Program-made: the position numbers and the translations under genes
Notes under the pieces: generated by a model
What the model saw: the letters and a program-made list of their open reading frames with translations, nothing else
Database searches by the model: none
What the model was told of the DNA's origin: nothing
In this document: piece after piece, positions 43,801 through 52,491 of the stretch
Layout of the letters: every line of letters begins with the position of its first letter
Numbering within the stretch: the stretch's first letter is position 1
Assembly (NCBI RefSeq): GCF_020524585.1
Contig: NZ_JAIVLK010000006.1
Span: 124,001 to 188,000, forward strand
Length of the DNA: 64,000 bases
DNA from: Celeribacter naphthalenivorans
Lineage (GTDB): Bacteria; Pseudomonadota; Alphaproteobacteria; Rhodobacterales; Rhodobacteraceae
Reading direction: 5' to 3'

Positions 43801-44742
43801 TCAATAGCCGCGTGCCAGATTGACCACATCTGACAGCGGCGCGCCGGCGAGCAGGGCGCTCAGATTGTTGAGCGTCTTTTGCTCGAAGCGTCCGCGTTCC
43901 GCCGTGCCGCCTTTGTAGGATTCATGCGGGGTCAAAAGCACCTTCGGATGGGTCCATATTGGATCATCGGCCTCGGGCGGTTCGGGATGGGTGACGTCGA
44001 GCGTCGCCTTGCTCAGCTGCCCCGCATCCAACGCCCGCAATAGTGCTGGCTGATCCACCAACGCCCCGCGCGCCACATTGATCAGATGCAGCCCCGGCTT
44101 TGCGTGGGACAACAGAGCGTCATTGACCATCGCCTCGGTTTCCGGCGTGTGCGGCATCGCCAAAACGACGTGATCGGAGCCCGCCATGACCTCCTCGGCG
44201 CTGGCACAGGGGGTGATCTCTTCTGGCACCGCCTCCCAAACGCCACGCCGCGCGGCCAGCACCCGCATATCAAAAGCCCGCGCGCGCTTTGCCACCGCAT
44301 CGCCGATGGCGCCATAGCCGATGAGGCCCAGCGTCTTGCCCTCTAGAGTGCCAAATTCCCGGGCCCCCCAATCCGCAAGAGAGGTGGTGCGCGCCGCGAA
44401 AATATCCTTTTCCACCAAGAGCATCGCCGCCAAGACATATTCGGCAATCTGCGGCGCGGTCAGGCCGCGACCGTTGGTGACGATCGGGGCGCGCATCAGC
44501 CACTCGGGATAGATCTCGATCCCGGCGGAAAAGGTTTGCACCCATTTGAGATGCGGATACGCCATTTGCGGCGCCTCGGCCCAAGTGCGAAACGCCCGCG
44601 TCACCAAGACCTCCGCCTCCTGCGGCAACTCCCAAGGGCGCTCGCGGTCGAAATGATCGATCACCCGCGGCGCGCTTGGATGCGCGGCGAGGATGCGGCC
44701 AAAGTCTTCGTCGATTTGGTTGACGATCACGGGGGAGGACAT
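43801..44742 (-). CDS. D-2-hydroxyacid dehydrogenase
   Basis: A 313-residue NAD(P)-dependent dehydrogenase of the D-isomer-specific family, similar to glyoxylate/hydroxypyruvate reductase-type proteins. The cofactor site is LGLIGYGAIGDAVAKRARAFDMRVLAAR. The catalytic Arg region is LINVARGALVDQPALL, the Glu region DVTHPEPPEADDP and the His HESYKGG. The start is at MSSPVIVN (AAAGAG seven bases upstream); nine in-frame codons further up are discarded. The substrate is not determinable. It is convergent with the small lipoprotein gene, three bases apart. Confidence 0.9.
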   Translation of the reverse strand: MSSPVIVNQIDEDFGRILAAHPSAPRVIDHFDRERPWELPQEAEVLVTRAFRTWAEAPQMAYPHLKWVQTFSAGIEIYPEWLMRAPIVTNGRGLTAPQIAEYVLAAMLLVEKDIFAARTTSLADWGAREFGTLEGKTLGLIGYGAIGDAVAKRARAFDMRVLAARRGVWEAVPEEITPCASAEEVMAGSDHVVLAMPHTPETEAMVNDALLSHAKPGLHLINVARGALVDQPALLRALDAGQLSKATLDVTHPEPPEADDPIWTHPKVLLTPHESYKGGTAERGRFEQKTLNNLSALLAGAPLSDVVNLARGY

Positions 44743-44807
44743 GCGAGGCTCTTTCTGTCGAGGTTTCAAAGCCTTGGTAGCGAGCCTTGCCCCAGATTTC
44801 CAGCCTC

Positions 44808-45494
44808 TCAGAGTTCAAACACCGCCGCAGAGGCCAAAATGTCGCCTGTCGGTTGGCCTGTGGGCGAGCCGCCCGGAGGCTCATCCGAGACGGCCATGGT
44901 GGCGCCTTCGACCTGTGCCAAAAGCGCGGGCGGGATGGTCACACGAATCTCGCCGATCTCTGAGGGCACGAGGCCCAAGGAGACGGGCGTCTCAGACCCA
45001 TCTGCGATGAGCCAAAGTTCGAGCACTCGACCGGGGCGCGGCGCGCCTTGGTTCAACTGCACGATCATCACATCGGTTTCAGGGATAAACCCTGCGGCGA
45101 CCACCAGATCGCCGCTCACCAGATCGACGTGGAATTTCGGACCGGGAGCGTTCAGCACTGGGGCGAAGGCGAGAAAACCGATCATGGCGACGGCGGCCGC
45201 CCCCGAGACCCAAAGCCCGAAGATCGAGCGTTTCGGGCCAGTGGGCGCGGGGGCGATCTGGGCCATGATCCGGGATTTCAGCGCTTTCGAAGGCCGCACT
45301 TCGGCCAGATCGCCCGCGAAAACCGCCAATTCGCGCTCCCATTCATGCACCATGCGCTGAAGCTCCGGGTCGTCTTTCAGACGCGCTTTGAACCGGGCCT
45401 CCTCGACCGCATCGAGCAGGCGCAGCACATATTCCCCGGCAAGTGCTGGGTCGTTGCTTTCCGTGTGATCCATGTGATCGCTCTCATCGGTCAT
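44808..45494 (-). CDS. Anti-sigma factor (RskA-type)
   Basis: A 228-residue single-pass membrane protein. The N-terminal cytoplasmic anti-sigma region (about 15-75: LAGEYVLRLLDAVEEARFKARLKDDPELQRMVHEWERELAVF) lacks a zinc HxxxCxxC motif. A transmembrane helix (about 92-112) is followed by a periplasmic anti-sigma-K (RskA) domain (ELWLIADGSETPVSLG). It lies 27 bp after the ECF sigma gene on the same strand and should hold that sigma inactive until an envelope signal releases it. Confidence 0.88.
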   Translation of the reverse strand: MTDESDHMDHTESNDPALAGEYVLRLLDAVEEARFKARLKDDPELQRMVHEWERELAVFAGDLAEVRPSKALKSRIMAQIAPAPTGPKRSIFGLWVSGAAAVAMIGFLAFAPVLNAPGPKFHVDLVSGDLVVAAGFIPETDVMIVQLNQGAPRPGRVLELWLIADGSETPVSLGLVPSEIGEIRVTIPPALLAQVEGATMAVSDEPPGGSPTGQPTGDILASAAVFEL

Positions 45495-45521
45495 TGGGCC
45501 ATCCTCGGTTAGAGGTTCAGG

Positions 45522-46070
45522 TTAAGCATTCAGGCAGTCGCGCAAGGAGATCAGGCTGCGCCGCAGCCAAGTGCGCATGGTGTTCAGCGGCACGCGAAAT
45601 TTCTCGGCCAGATCGGCGTAGCTATGGCCCTCAAGATAGGCGCCGCGCACGGCGTCTTTGCGGTCGGGTTCCAGCGCGTCGAGGCAAACGTTCAGCCGGG
45701 CATTTTCCGAGGCTGCGATGCTTTGCGCCTCAGGGCTCGGGCCGGGATCGGCGAGATCGGACATCTCGCTCACGTCGCGCGGATGGCCCTGTCGCTGTTT
45801 CGCGCGGAGCCGGTCGATCGCCAGATTGCGCGCCACGGTGACGAGCCAGGTGATCGGACTGTGACCCGTCACGGCATAGCGGTCCGCCTTGTGCCAGACG
45901 CGCAGATAGACCTCCTGCAACACATCCTCTGCCTCTGCGCGGTTGTTCAAGACGCGCAGCACGACGCCGAACAGCTTGCCATTCGTGGCGTCATAAAGCT
46001 CTGAAAAGGCGTGACGATCCTTGAGCGCGATCCGTGCGATCATCTCTTCGATCTCTGCCCGTGTGCGCAT
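45522..46070 (-). CDS. ECF-type RNA polymerase sigma factor
   Basis: A 182-residue sigma-70 family extracytoplasmic-function factor. Region 2 is FSELYDATNGKLFGVVLRVLNNRAEAEDVLQEVYLRVWHKADRY, with WLVTVARNLAIDRLR (region 2.4/linker). Region 4 is LEPDRKDAVRGAYLEGHSYADLAEKFRVPLNTMRTWLRRSLISLRDCL. The start is ATG 46070 with AGGATT upstream; a TTG six codons earlier is less likely. It is paired with the downstream RskA-type anti-sigma and lies behind a DUF7282 gene that has its own terminator. A TGAAACT motif precedes both this gene and the DUF7282 gene and may be part of a self-recognised promoter. Confidence 0.92.
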   Translation of the reverse strand: MRTRAEIEEMIARIALKDRHAFSELYDATNGKLFGVVLRVLNNRAEAEDVLQEVYLRVWHKADRYAVTGHSPITWLVTVARNLAIDRLRAKQRQGHPRDVSEMSDLADPGPSPEAQSIAASENARLNVCLDALEPDRKDAVRGAYLEGHSYADLAEKFRVPLNTMRTWLRRSLISLRDCLNA

Positions 46071-46124
46071 CTTTGAATCCTGTACCAAACACCAGTTTCA
46101 GAAAGCATATAGCGTCCGGACACA

Positions 46125-46159
46125 TAAAAACACCCGGCACGGATCACGCGCCGGGTGTT
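46125..46159 (-). terminator. Intrinsic terminator between the DUF7282 gene and the ECF sigma gene
   Basis: On the minus strand AACACCCGGC pairs with GCCGGGTGTT around an 11-nt loop, followed by TTTT. It ends the DUF7282 message before the sigma gene. Confidence 0.8.
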
Positions 46160-46177
46160 GTCACCGTTTGGCGCGGA

Positions 46178-46594
46178 TTACATCGCGGTGATGGTGGTCA
46201 TCACCAGCTTGTCGTCGACGCGGATCGGGCCGTCTTCCTTGGCGCCCAGCGTGTATTCGAACACGCCGGTATGCATGCCGCCTTCTTCGGCGTGGATCAT
46301 CAGCATAAGCATCTCGCCCGGCTTGACCTCTTCGGTCAGGATCGCGGCGACGTCTTTCGTTTCGCCCGCACGCAGCGGCGCATAGGCGACGACCGGGCCC
46401 GGTTTCATGGTCTCATCGGTGCGATGCACGACGAGCCAGCCGTTTTGCGCAGCGGTGATGCTGTCGGCGCTGACGATGCCGTTGGCGACGGACTGATCGG
46501 CGGCCTCGACCTTTTGCATCATGTCGTCGCTTGCGAAAGCGGCGGTGGCGGTCAGGCTCATCGTCATGGCGGCGGCGGTCATCAGAAATTTCAT
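46178..46594 (-). CDS. Exported DUF7282-like protein, possible ECF target
   Basis: A 138-residue secreted protein with a signal peptide (1-21, ending AFA) and a small beta-rich domain: VSADSITAAQNGWLVVHRTDETMKPGPVVAYAPLRAG, then LTEEVKPGEMLMLMIHAEEGGMHTGVFEYTLGAKEDGPI. This pattern matches DUF7282-type domains of unknown function often found beside ECF sigma/anti-sigma pairs. The position, 107 bp upstream of the sigma gene and behind its own terminator, fits a highly expressed target of that sigma. Methionines and histidines in the domain could bind metal; this is speculation. Confidence 0.75.
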   Translation of the reverse strand: MKFLMTAAAMTMSLTATAAFASDDMMQKVEAADQSVANGIVSADSITAAQNGWLVVHRTDETMKPGPVVAYAPLRAGETKDVAAILTEEVKPGEMLMLMIHAEEGGMHTGVFEYTLGAKEDGPIRVDDKLVMTTITAM

Positions 46595-46789
46595 GGGTCG
46601 TCTCCGTATAAAGTGCGTTTGTTTCGCGTTTCGAGCCAGCTCGTGAGCCGCTCTTGCCCAGAGTCACGACGGCGTTTCGGGAAAGTTTCAAAAAAAATTC
46701 AGACGGGGTGATTTTTTCGAATGGTGCCGGGCCAATGCCTCCCATCAAGTCGATTTCAAAGAAGCATTTGCGATAAATCAAAGTCGGTT

Positions 46790-47396
46790 CGACAATCCGG
46801 GCAATATACGAAACTCGCGACCGGGGCAGGGCACCCGCCTCTGGGCGACATCTCCGGCCTGCCGGTCAAGGGGCAGACGATCACAGGTGCCGACGCTTGG
46901 GCGGTCGATCTCATGAAATCGGCGCAATCGGTGGGCCTGCCGACGCGCGAGAATTGCGGCCAGTGCCATTTCTTCGGTGGCGGCGGCGACAATGTGAAAC
47001 ACGGCGATCTGAGTTCTGTGCTTTATGACCCGGACATCCACACCGATGTACATATGTCAAAAGACAGCGCCAATATGGTCTGCTCCGATTGCCACCGGGA
47101 AGAGAGCCACAGCTGGGCCGGATCGCGTTACCTTATGGACGCGAAGGACACAGTGGGCCTCGGTCATCCGGGAGAGGAGCGGTTCTCGGCCTCTTGCGAA
47201 AGCTGTCACAGCGACAACCCGCATGAGGGCGATCTCATGGCGATCAAGCTCAATGATCACGTCGATAAAGTTGCCTGTCAGACCTGTCACATCCCGGAGT
47301 TCGCGCGCGGTGGCGTGGCGACTAAGACCTATTGGGACTGGTCCACGGCAGGGCGTCATCGGCCACGGCATTTTGCGGCTCGTCACACGCAAATGA
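46790..47396 (+). pseudogene. Decayed octaheme tetrathionate reductase-family cytochrome c (internal fragment)
   Basis: The reading frame from about 46,790 to 47,350 encodes the middle of a TIGR04315-type octaheme cytochrome: YTKLATGAGHPP, AQSVGLPTRENCGQCHFFGGGGDNVKHGDL, and further CSDCH, CESCH and CQTCH sites up to YWDWSTAG. Only four of eight heme sites remain. There is no start codon, signal peptide or N-terminal half. After WSTAG the homology breaks, and a different frame continues as GVIGHGILRLVTRK then stop at 47,394, probably the old C-terminus. So both a 5' truncation and an internal out-of-frame deletion have occurred. The cytochrome b gene that normally accompanies it follows intact. 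Confidence 0.8.
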
Positions 47397-47407
47397 GGGA
47401 CACACCG

Positions 47408-48079
47408 ATGACCAAACGGATCGTCAAGGTTTGCCCCCGGTTTGAACGGCTCTGGCATTGGACGCAGGCGCTGTTGATTGCGGTGCTGATGTTCACCGGC
47501 CTTCGCGTGAGCGGCGTACATGCGCTCATTCCCTTCGGGTCTGCCGTCATGCTCCACACATTGGCCGCGCTTACGCTTCTGGTCGTGTGGATTTTCGCCA
47601 CGTTTTGGCTTTTCACCACAGGCACATGGCGGCAATTCCTGCCGAAGGTCGAAGGTATGCTCGCCACCGCGCGCTACTATGCTTACGGCATTTTCAAAGG
47701 CGAAGAGGCGCCCTACCAAAAGCAATATTGGCGCAAACACAATCCGCTTCAGGCCGCGACCTATTTCGGGCTGAAGTGGTTTGTCTTCCCGGCGATCTGG
47801 GTCACCGGCATTCTCTACCTGACCTATAATTTTTGGGATAGCGGGTCTGACAGCACCCTTGTGCTCGCCGTGGTGCGAAACATTCACCTCTTGGCGGCCT
47901 ATGTGATCTTCGCCTTCGTCATCGCGCATGTCTATCTTTTGACGACGGGCCACGGTTTTCGGAACCATGTCCGTCCGATGGTGACCGGTTATGAAGAGAT
48001 CGACCTGACCCCGGAGCAAGAAGCCTATTTCGAGGCCAACACGCCGGATCGGTTGAAGCCTCTGGAGCCTGCGCAATAG
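47408..48079 (+). CDS. Cytochrome b561-family membrane protein
   Basis: A 223-residue diheme-type membrane cytochrome b with about four to five transmembrane helices. It starts KVCPRFERLWHWTQALLIAVLMFTGLRV, whose HW histidine is a likely heme ligand. Further histidines within helices (VMLHTLAALTLL, RNIHLLAAYVIFAFVIAHVYLLTTGH) are also candidate ligands. It would pass electrons between quinol and a periplasmic multiheme cytochrome. The true start is ATG 47408 with GAGGGA upstream; the frame continues into the decayed octaheme cytochrome only by accident of the deletion. Its former partner being broken, the present electron acceptor is unclear. Confidence 0.87.
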   Translation: MTKRIVKVCPRFERLWHWTQALLIAVLMFTGLRVSGVHALIPFGSAVMLHTLAALTLLVVWIFATFWLFTTGTWRQFLPKVEGMLATARYYAYGIFKGEEAPYQKQYWRKHNPLQAATYFGLKWFVFPAIWVTGILYLTYNFWDSGSDSTLVLAVVRNIHLLAAYVIFAFVIAHVYLLTTGHGFRNHVRPMVTGYEEIDLTPEQEAYFEANTPDRLKPLEPAQ

Positions 48080-48100
48080 CCCCCGTCAGTCGAAAACACG

Positions 48101-48129
48101 AAACGGCGCCGCAATCGGGCGCCGTTTTC
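48101..48129 (+). terminator. Intrinsic terminator after the cytochrome b gene
   Basis: AAACGGCGCC pairs with GGCGCCGTTT around GCAATCG, followed by TTTT (overlapping the stem end). It lies 22 bp after the stop. Confidence 0.8.
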
Positions 48130-48142
48130 ATATTCTGCCATC

Positions 48143-48167
48143 AAAAAAGCCGCCCACATTGGGCGGC
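48143..48167 (-). terminator. Intrinsic terminator after the DUF882 gene
   Basis: On the minus strand GCCGCCC pairs with GGGCGGC around AATGT, followed by TTTTTT, about 30 bp beyond the DUF882 stop. Confidence 0.88.
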
Positions 48168-48196
48168 CTTTACGCTGTTCGGGATCAGCAAATCTC

Positions 48197-48766
48197 TTAA
48201 CCGTTCCAGCTGCGAACCACGCCGCAATCCATGTGAACGAAGTTGGAGCCACGGTAAGTGCCCACGCCACCAGCGGAGCAGGCTTGTGCGGCAGAGGCCA
48301 TTTGCGTCACAGAACGCGACTTGAGACGCAGGTCTGCGGCTTGGGCTTTCATGTGAAGCGAGTTCTTGGCAACACCGCGCGAGCGCGAACGCAGCATGGC
48401 GTTGGTCTCGGGCGAGCGATAGCCGGAGAGGAGCATATAGGGCTCGTCGGTTTCCATCAGGCGGTGCGCGGCGGTCATGATGTCGACGGTGCGCGCATCC
48501 ACGGCCTTGACCTGCGAGTTGCGCCAGTCGCGGAAGAAGTATGTCACTTCCTTGAGCGCCTCAGGGATGTATTCGCCTTCGATCCAATAGATGGTGTCGA
48601 TGCTTTCGCCCGTGCGGCCCGAATACATGTTGATCCGACGAATGTCGCCGGAGCCGCGCAGGAAGCCTGCTGCATTGGCATATACTGGAGCTGCGCTGAT
48701 TGCGGTTGCTGCAAAACCGCGAAGAAGTCCACGGCGTGTGAGCACGCCCGTTGCTTTCGTTGTCAT
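48197..48766 (-). CDS. DUF882 family (M15-like) exported protein
   Basis: A 189-residue protein with a twin-arginine-like leader (LTRRGLLRGFAATAISAAPVYA). Its domain resembles peptidase M15 (DUF882/YcbK): LSGYRSPETNAMLRSRSRGVAKNSLHMKAQAADLRL carries the SxHxxGxAxD-like zinc motif as SLHMKAQAAD, and NFVHMDCGVVRSW carries the second His/Asp site. YcbK/DUF882 proteins are thought to trim peptidoglycan cross-links (MepK-like). It is divergent from a YcbB-type L,D-transpeptidase across 729 bp, as in E. coli ycbB-ycbK, which supports a wall role. Confidence 0.9.
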   Translation of the reverse strand: MTTKATGVLTRRGLLRGFAATAISAAPVYANAAGFLRGSGDIRRINMYSGRTGESIDTIYWIEGEYIPEALKEVTYFFRDWRNSQVKAVDARTVDIMTAAHRLMETDEPYMLLSGYRSPETNAMLRSRSRGVAKNSLHMKAQAADLRLKSRSVTQMASAAQACSAGGVGTYRGSNFVHMDCGVVRSWNG

Positions 48767-49495
48767 TCTTTAAAGCGTCCCGTCGCTTACCTGTTCCCGC
48801 CTCACGCGGCTGTTTATGGATGTGCCGCCATTTGCGGCTTGTGCCGCTTGTTCCGGCATTCTTAACCAAGATTCTCAACAGAACAATGACTTAGATCAGA
48901 CAAACTTGCCTTTTCGCGGTCTTTTGCCTTCTTTTTCAGCATTTTGATCCAAACACGCTCCCAAATCCTCCGATCGTCACAAACATGTGATCCGGCAGTT
49001 TCGGGTGTTTCTGGACGCAAGCTGACGTCGAAACCTGTTAAAACCTCTCGGGTGAGCCACATCCCTGTCGCTCTGATGGGGTTATGGCATATTGTGATTC
49101 TTGGGCCAAGCACCGGTTTTGGCGCAGAGCTTAACAAAGGGTGAAATCGGCGGGTTTTTGCGCAAAATATGATGTAAGACCTTACCTGCGGGAACAATTT
49201 CCAAGGCTTCGAGTTGCGCGCGTCGGCCTGTCAGTGGCTCTCAAGTCTGCGTCCGTGGAACTGATGCCAAGGCCGCCTGAGCGTTTTGGGTCTTTTGGGA
49301 AGCCCCCGGTTTTAAGGGGAAAAATCCGATTTCCTTCCCTTTTGCGTCAACTGTTGTGCATATGGCACAGGGGCGCCTCACTGCGTTCTTCCCCCCTGAC
49401 GCTGCGCTCGGAACTCCTGTAACCTTTTCCGAACGACTGCTGAGCCATTCCGGGCCTATTCTGGCCTTTCCACCCCAAGTTTCCCGAGGACCGAT
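48767..49495. other. 729-bp intergenic region between DUF882 and L,D-transpeptidase genes
   Basis: The divergent gap holds no convincing gene. Short frames on both strands lack RBS and family similarity. There is no T-run-backed hairpin and no tRNA-like fold. The last 200 bp are T/C-rich before the transpeptidase start (GAGGA then ATG). Promoters for both genes must lie here, but I cannot assign them. Confidence 0.5.
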
Positions 49496-51181
49496 ATGTT
49501 TTTTTCACCGGTTTCCCCTGCTGCACATCGCGCCGCACATCATACTGACACCCCGCAAGCCGCGCCTTTGCGCCGGAAAGCGCCCCTGTTGAAGGCCGGT
49601 CTCGTTGCCCTGAGTCTCGCCCTGACAAGCGCACCTCTGGCGCTTATGCCCGTGACCGCTCAGGCCCAGCAGGTCAGCGCTTTCATGCAATCGGTGGCTG
49701 AAGCGGCGTCCTCGTCCAAGGTTCTGTCGGACTTCTACCGCTCCAATGGCTACAAACCGGTCTTCGCCGATCAAAGCGCCAGTGCGAAAGCGCGGCGTCA
49801 GGCGCTCCTGCGCGCGGTTCAATCCGCGCCGGACAAAGGTCTCGCGCCCTATGACACCTCGCTCCTCGAGGCCAACCTGCGGGCGATCAAATCCGACCGC
49901 GATCTGGGCCGCGCCGAAGTCGCTCTGGCGCAGCTCTTTCTCGATTATGCCCGCGACGTGCAGACCGGCCAGCTGATCCCGTCCCGCATCGACGCAGGCC
50001 TCGTGCGTCAGGTGCCCTACCGCGACGGCCTTGAGGTGCTCACCAATTTCACCCAATCCAACCCTCAGGCCTATCTGCGCAAGCTCGAACCCAGCTCGCC
50101 GGAATATGCCCGCCTGTTGAAAGAAAAAGCCAAGCTCGAAGAGCTGATCGCTCATGGCGGCTGGGGCCAGACGGTGCCGGGCGGCAAATACGAACCCGGC
50201 GCGACGGGCAATGGCGTGATCCTTCTGCGCAACCGTCTGATGGCCATGGGCTATCTGCCGCGCTCGGCGGCGACCGGCTATGACGCGAAGATGGAAAAGG
50301 CTGTCCAGCAGTTCCAGATGGACCACGGTCTGACCTCTGACGGTGTGGCCGGGCAGGCGACGATTGACGAGATCAACCTCAGCCCGGAAAAACGCATGGC
50401 CTCCATTTTGGTCGCGCTGGAGCGTGAGCGCTGGATCAACATGCCTTTGGGCGAGCGTCACATCTGGGTCAATCTGACGGATTTCTCCGCCAAGATCGTC
50501 GATCATGGCCGCGTGACCTTTGAAACCCGTTCGGTGATCGGTCAAAATTCCGGTGATCGCCGCAGCCCGGAGTTTTCCGACGAGATGGAGCATATGGTCA
50601 TCAACCCGACCTGGCACGTGCCGCGCTCGATCGCCGTCAAAGAATACCTGCCGATGATGCAGCGGAACCCGAATGCCGCCGGTCACCTGCGTCTTGTGGA
50701 CAGCCGCGGTCGCACGGTGAACCGCGCCAATGTGGACTTCTCGCAATACACGACCCGCAGCTTCCCGTTCAACCTCAAGCAACCGCCGTCGAACAGCAAC
50801 GCCTTGGGTCTCGTGAAGTTCATGTTCCCGAACAAATACAACATCTACCTGCATGACACGCCCTCGAAGAGCCTCTTTGGTCGTGAGGTGCGCGCCTTCT
50901 CGCATGGCTGTATCCGTCTGCAGCAACCCTTTGACTTCGCTTACGCTTTGCTCTCGAAACAGACCTCCGATCCGGAAGGTTTTTTCCAAGCCAAACTGCG
51001 CACCGGCGTTGAGACCCTCGTGCCGTTGGAGCAACATGTGCCGGTTCACCTGATCTATCGCACCGCCGTGACCCTGCCGAAAGGCGGCATGGAATATCGT
51101 CGCGATGTCTATGGTCGGGACGCGAAAATCTGGGCCGCGCTACAAGACAGAGGTGTGCAACTCTATTCTGTCGGCGGTTGA
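49496..51181 (+). CDS. L,D-transpeptidase, YcbB (LdtD) type
   Basis: A periplasmic enzyme of 561 residues that makes 3-3 cross-links in peptidoglycan. A signal or anchor segment lies at about residues 30-57. It is followed by a scaffold domain (LSDFYRSNGYKPVFAD), a peptidoglycan-binding domain (GVILLRNRLMAMGYL ... KAVQQFQMDHGLTSDGVAGQATIDEIN), and the YkuD catalytic domain with the motif HDTPSKSLFGREVRAFSHGCIRL, where C472 is the nucleophile and H470 belongs to SHGC. The domain order and an insert between YkuD strands match YcbB. The ATG follows GAGGACCGAT. Confidence 0.93.
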   Translation: MFFSPVSPAAHRAAHHTDTPQAAPLRRKAPLLKAGLVALSLALTSAPLALMPVTAQAQQVSAFMQSVAEAASSSKVLSDFYRSNGYKPVFADQSASAKARRQALLRAVQSAPDKGLAPYDTSLLEANLRAIKSDRDLGRAEVALAQLFLDYARDVQTGQLIPSRIDAGLVRQVPYRDGLEVLTNFTQSNPQAYLRKLEPSSPEYARLLKEKAKLEELIAHGGWGQTVPGGKYEPGATGNGVILLRNRLMAMGYLPRSAATGYDAKMEKAVQQFQMDHGLTSDGVAGQATIDEINLSPEKRMASILVALERERWINMPLGERHIWVNLTDFSAKIVDHGRVTFETRSVIGQNSGDRRSPEFSDEMEHMVINPTWHVPRSIAVKEYLPMMQRNPNAAGHLRLVDSRGRTVNRANVDFSQYTTRSFPFNLKQPPSNSNALGLVKFMFPNKYNIYLHDTPSKSLFGREVRAFSHGCIRLQQPFDFAYALLSKQTSDPEGFFQAKLRTGVETLVPLEQHVPVHLIYRTAVTLPKGGMEYRRDVYGRDAKIWAALQDRGVQLYSVGG

Positions 51182-51310
51182 GTGCCACTTTCTTCAAGAG
51201 TTTGAAACAGAGCTGAAATATTGAGGCGTTCGGGGGAAACTTCGGACGCCTTCGCTTTGCAAAGCGGCGCAAAACACCTATGTCACCTGCAAGACTGACG
51301 GAGATTTCAA

Positions 51311-52372
51311 ATGCCTATCACCATTGCCGAGCTTGCCGCCTCATTGAATGCCCCTTTCGAGGGGGACGGGGGGCTGGTCGTCGCGGCCGCACGTGAACCG
51401 CAGGACGCGGGCAAAGGCGATCTGGCGCTGGCGATGGACCCGCGTTTTGCCAAGAATATCGCTAAGGGCGCGGCTCAGGCGGCTGTGCTCTGGGAGGGTG
51501 CGGATTGGCAGGCGCTGGGTCTGAAAGCCGCCATTCTCGTCAAACGCGCACGTCTGGCGATGGCGGGGATCACCGCAAGTTTCGATGCGGGGCTGGGGCT
51601 TGAGCCTGGGATTCATCCCACGGCGGTGATCCATGAAAGCGCCGAGATCGGCGAGGGTGCGGCCATCGGCCCGCTCGTCGTGATTGGCAAAGGGGCCAAG
51701 ATTGGCAAGAACGCCAAAATCGCCCAGCATGTCTCAATCGGTGCCGGTGTCACCATCGGCGACGATGCCCTCATTCATCCCGGCGTGAAAGTCGGCGCGC
51801 AAGCCACCATTGGCGACCGGCTGATCGCCCAGCCCGGTGGTGTGGTCGGGGCGGATGGGTTCTCTTTCGTGACGCAGCAAAAATCTGCTGTCGAGGAAGC
51901 CCGCGAAAGCCTTGGCGAAACGGTCGAGGCGGCGGGGCAAGAGTGGCTGCGCATCGCCTCCATCGGCTCTGTGGTGATCGGCGACGATGTTGAACTGGGC
52001 GCCAATGTCACGATTGACCAGGGCACGATCCGGGCGACGCGCATCGGCCACGGCACGAAACTCGACAATCAGGTCCACATCGGCCACAACGTCGTGGTCG
52101 GCAATCACTGTCTTTTGTGCGGCCAGGTCGGCATCGCGGGCTCGACCGTGATCGGCGATTATTGCGTTATGGGCGGGCAGGCGGGCGCCGCCGACAACCT
52201 GACCATCGGCGCGGGCGCGATCATCGGGGCGGGCACGGGCGTCTTGTCCAACGTGCCGAAAGGCAAAGCGATGATGGGCTATCCGGCGGTCGCGATGCAG
52301 ACCCATGTCGAGATGTACAAGGCGCTCCGCCGTCTGCCGCGCATGCTCTCAAAGCTCAAATCAAAGGGCTGA
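51311..52372 (+). CDS. lpxD: LpxD-like UDP-3-O-acylglucosamine N-acyltransferase
   Basis: A 353-residue left-handed beta-helix acyltransferase. LpxD adds the second 3-hydroxyacyl chain from ACP to UDP-acylglucosamine in lipid A synthesis. The N-terminal uridine-binding domain (TIAELAASLNAPFEG ... LVKRARLAMAGI) precedes about ten hexapeptide turns (HPTAVIHESAEIGEGAAIGPLVVIG) with the catalytic histidine in KLDNQVHIGHNV, and a C-terminal helix that binds ACP. It is followed by genes for a dedicated ACP and a ketoacyl synthase rather than by the usual bamA/fabZ/lpxA neighbours, so it may be a second, specialised copy. Confidence 0.88.
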   Translation: MPITIAELAASLNAPFEGDGGLVVAAAREPQDAGKGDLALAMDPRFAKNIAKGAAQAAVLWEGADWQALGLKAAILVKRARLAMAGITASFDAGLGLEPGIHPTAVIHESAEIGEGAAIGPLVVIGKGAKIGKNAKIAQHVSIGAGVTIGDDALIHPGVKVGAQATIGDRLIAQPGGVVGADGFSFVTQQKSAVEEARESLGETVEAAGQEWLRIASIGSVVIGDDVELGANVTIDQGTIRATRIGHGTKLDNQVHIGHNVVVGNHCLLCGQVGIAGSTVIGDYCVMGGQAGAADNLTIGAGAIIGAGTGVLSNVPKGKAMMGYPAVAMQTHVEMYKALRRLPRMLSKLKSKG

Positions 52373-52491
52373 CCCGGCCCTGACGCGTGCAATTCGCAGC
52401 GTCACATCATACCAAACTGTCACAAAAACCTGTTTCCTAGGCGGGAAATTCAGATTAAGTCAGGCCAGAAACCTGTATCGGAGGGGATCAC

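Noticed and set aside
48862-49197. 111-codon minus-strand frame in the DUF882-transpeptidase gap
   Set aside because: No RBS or recognisable domain; codon use unlike neighbours.
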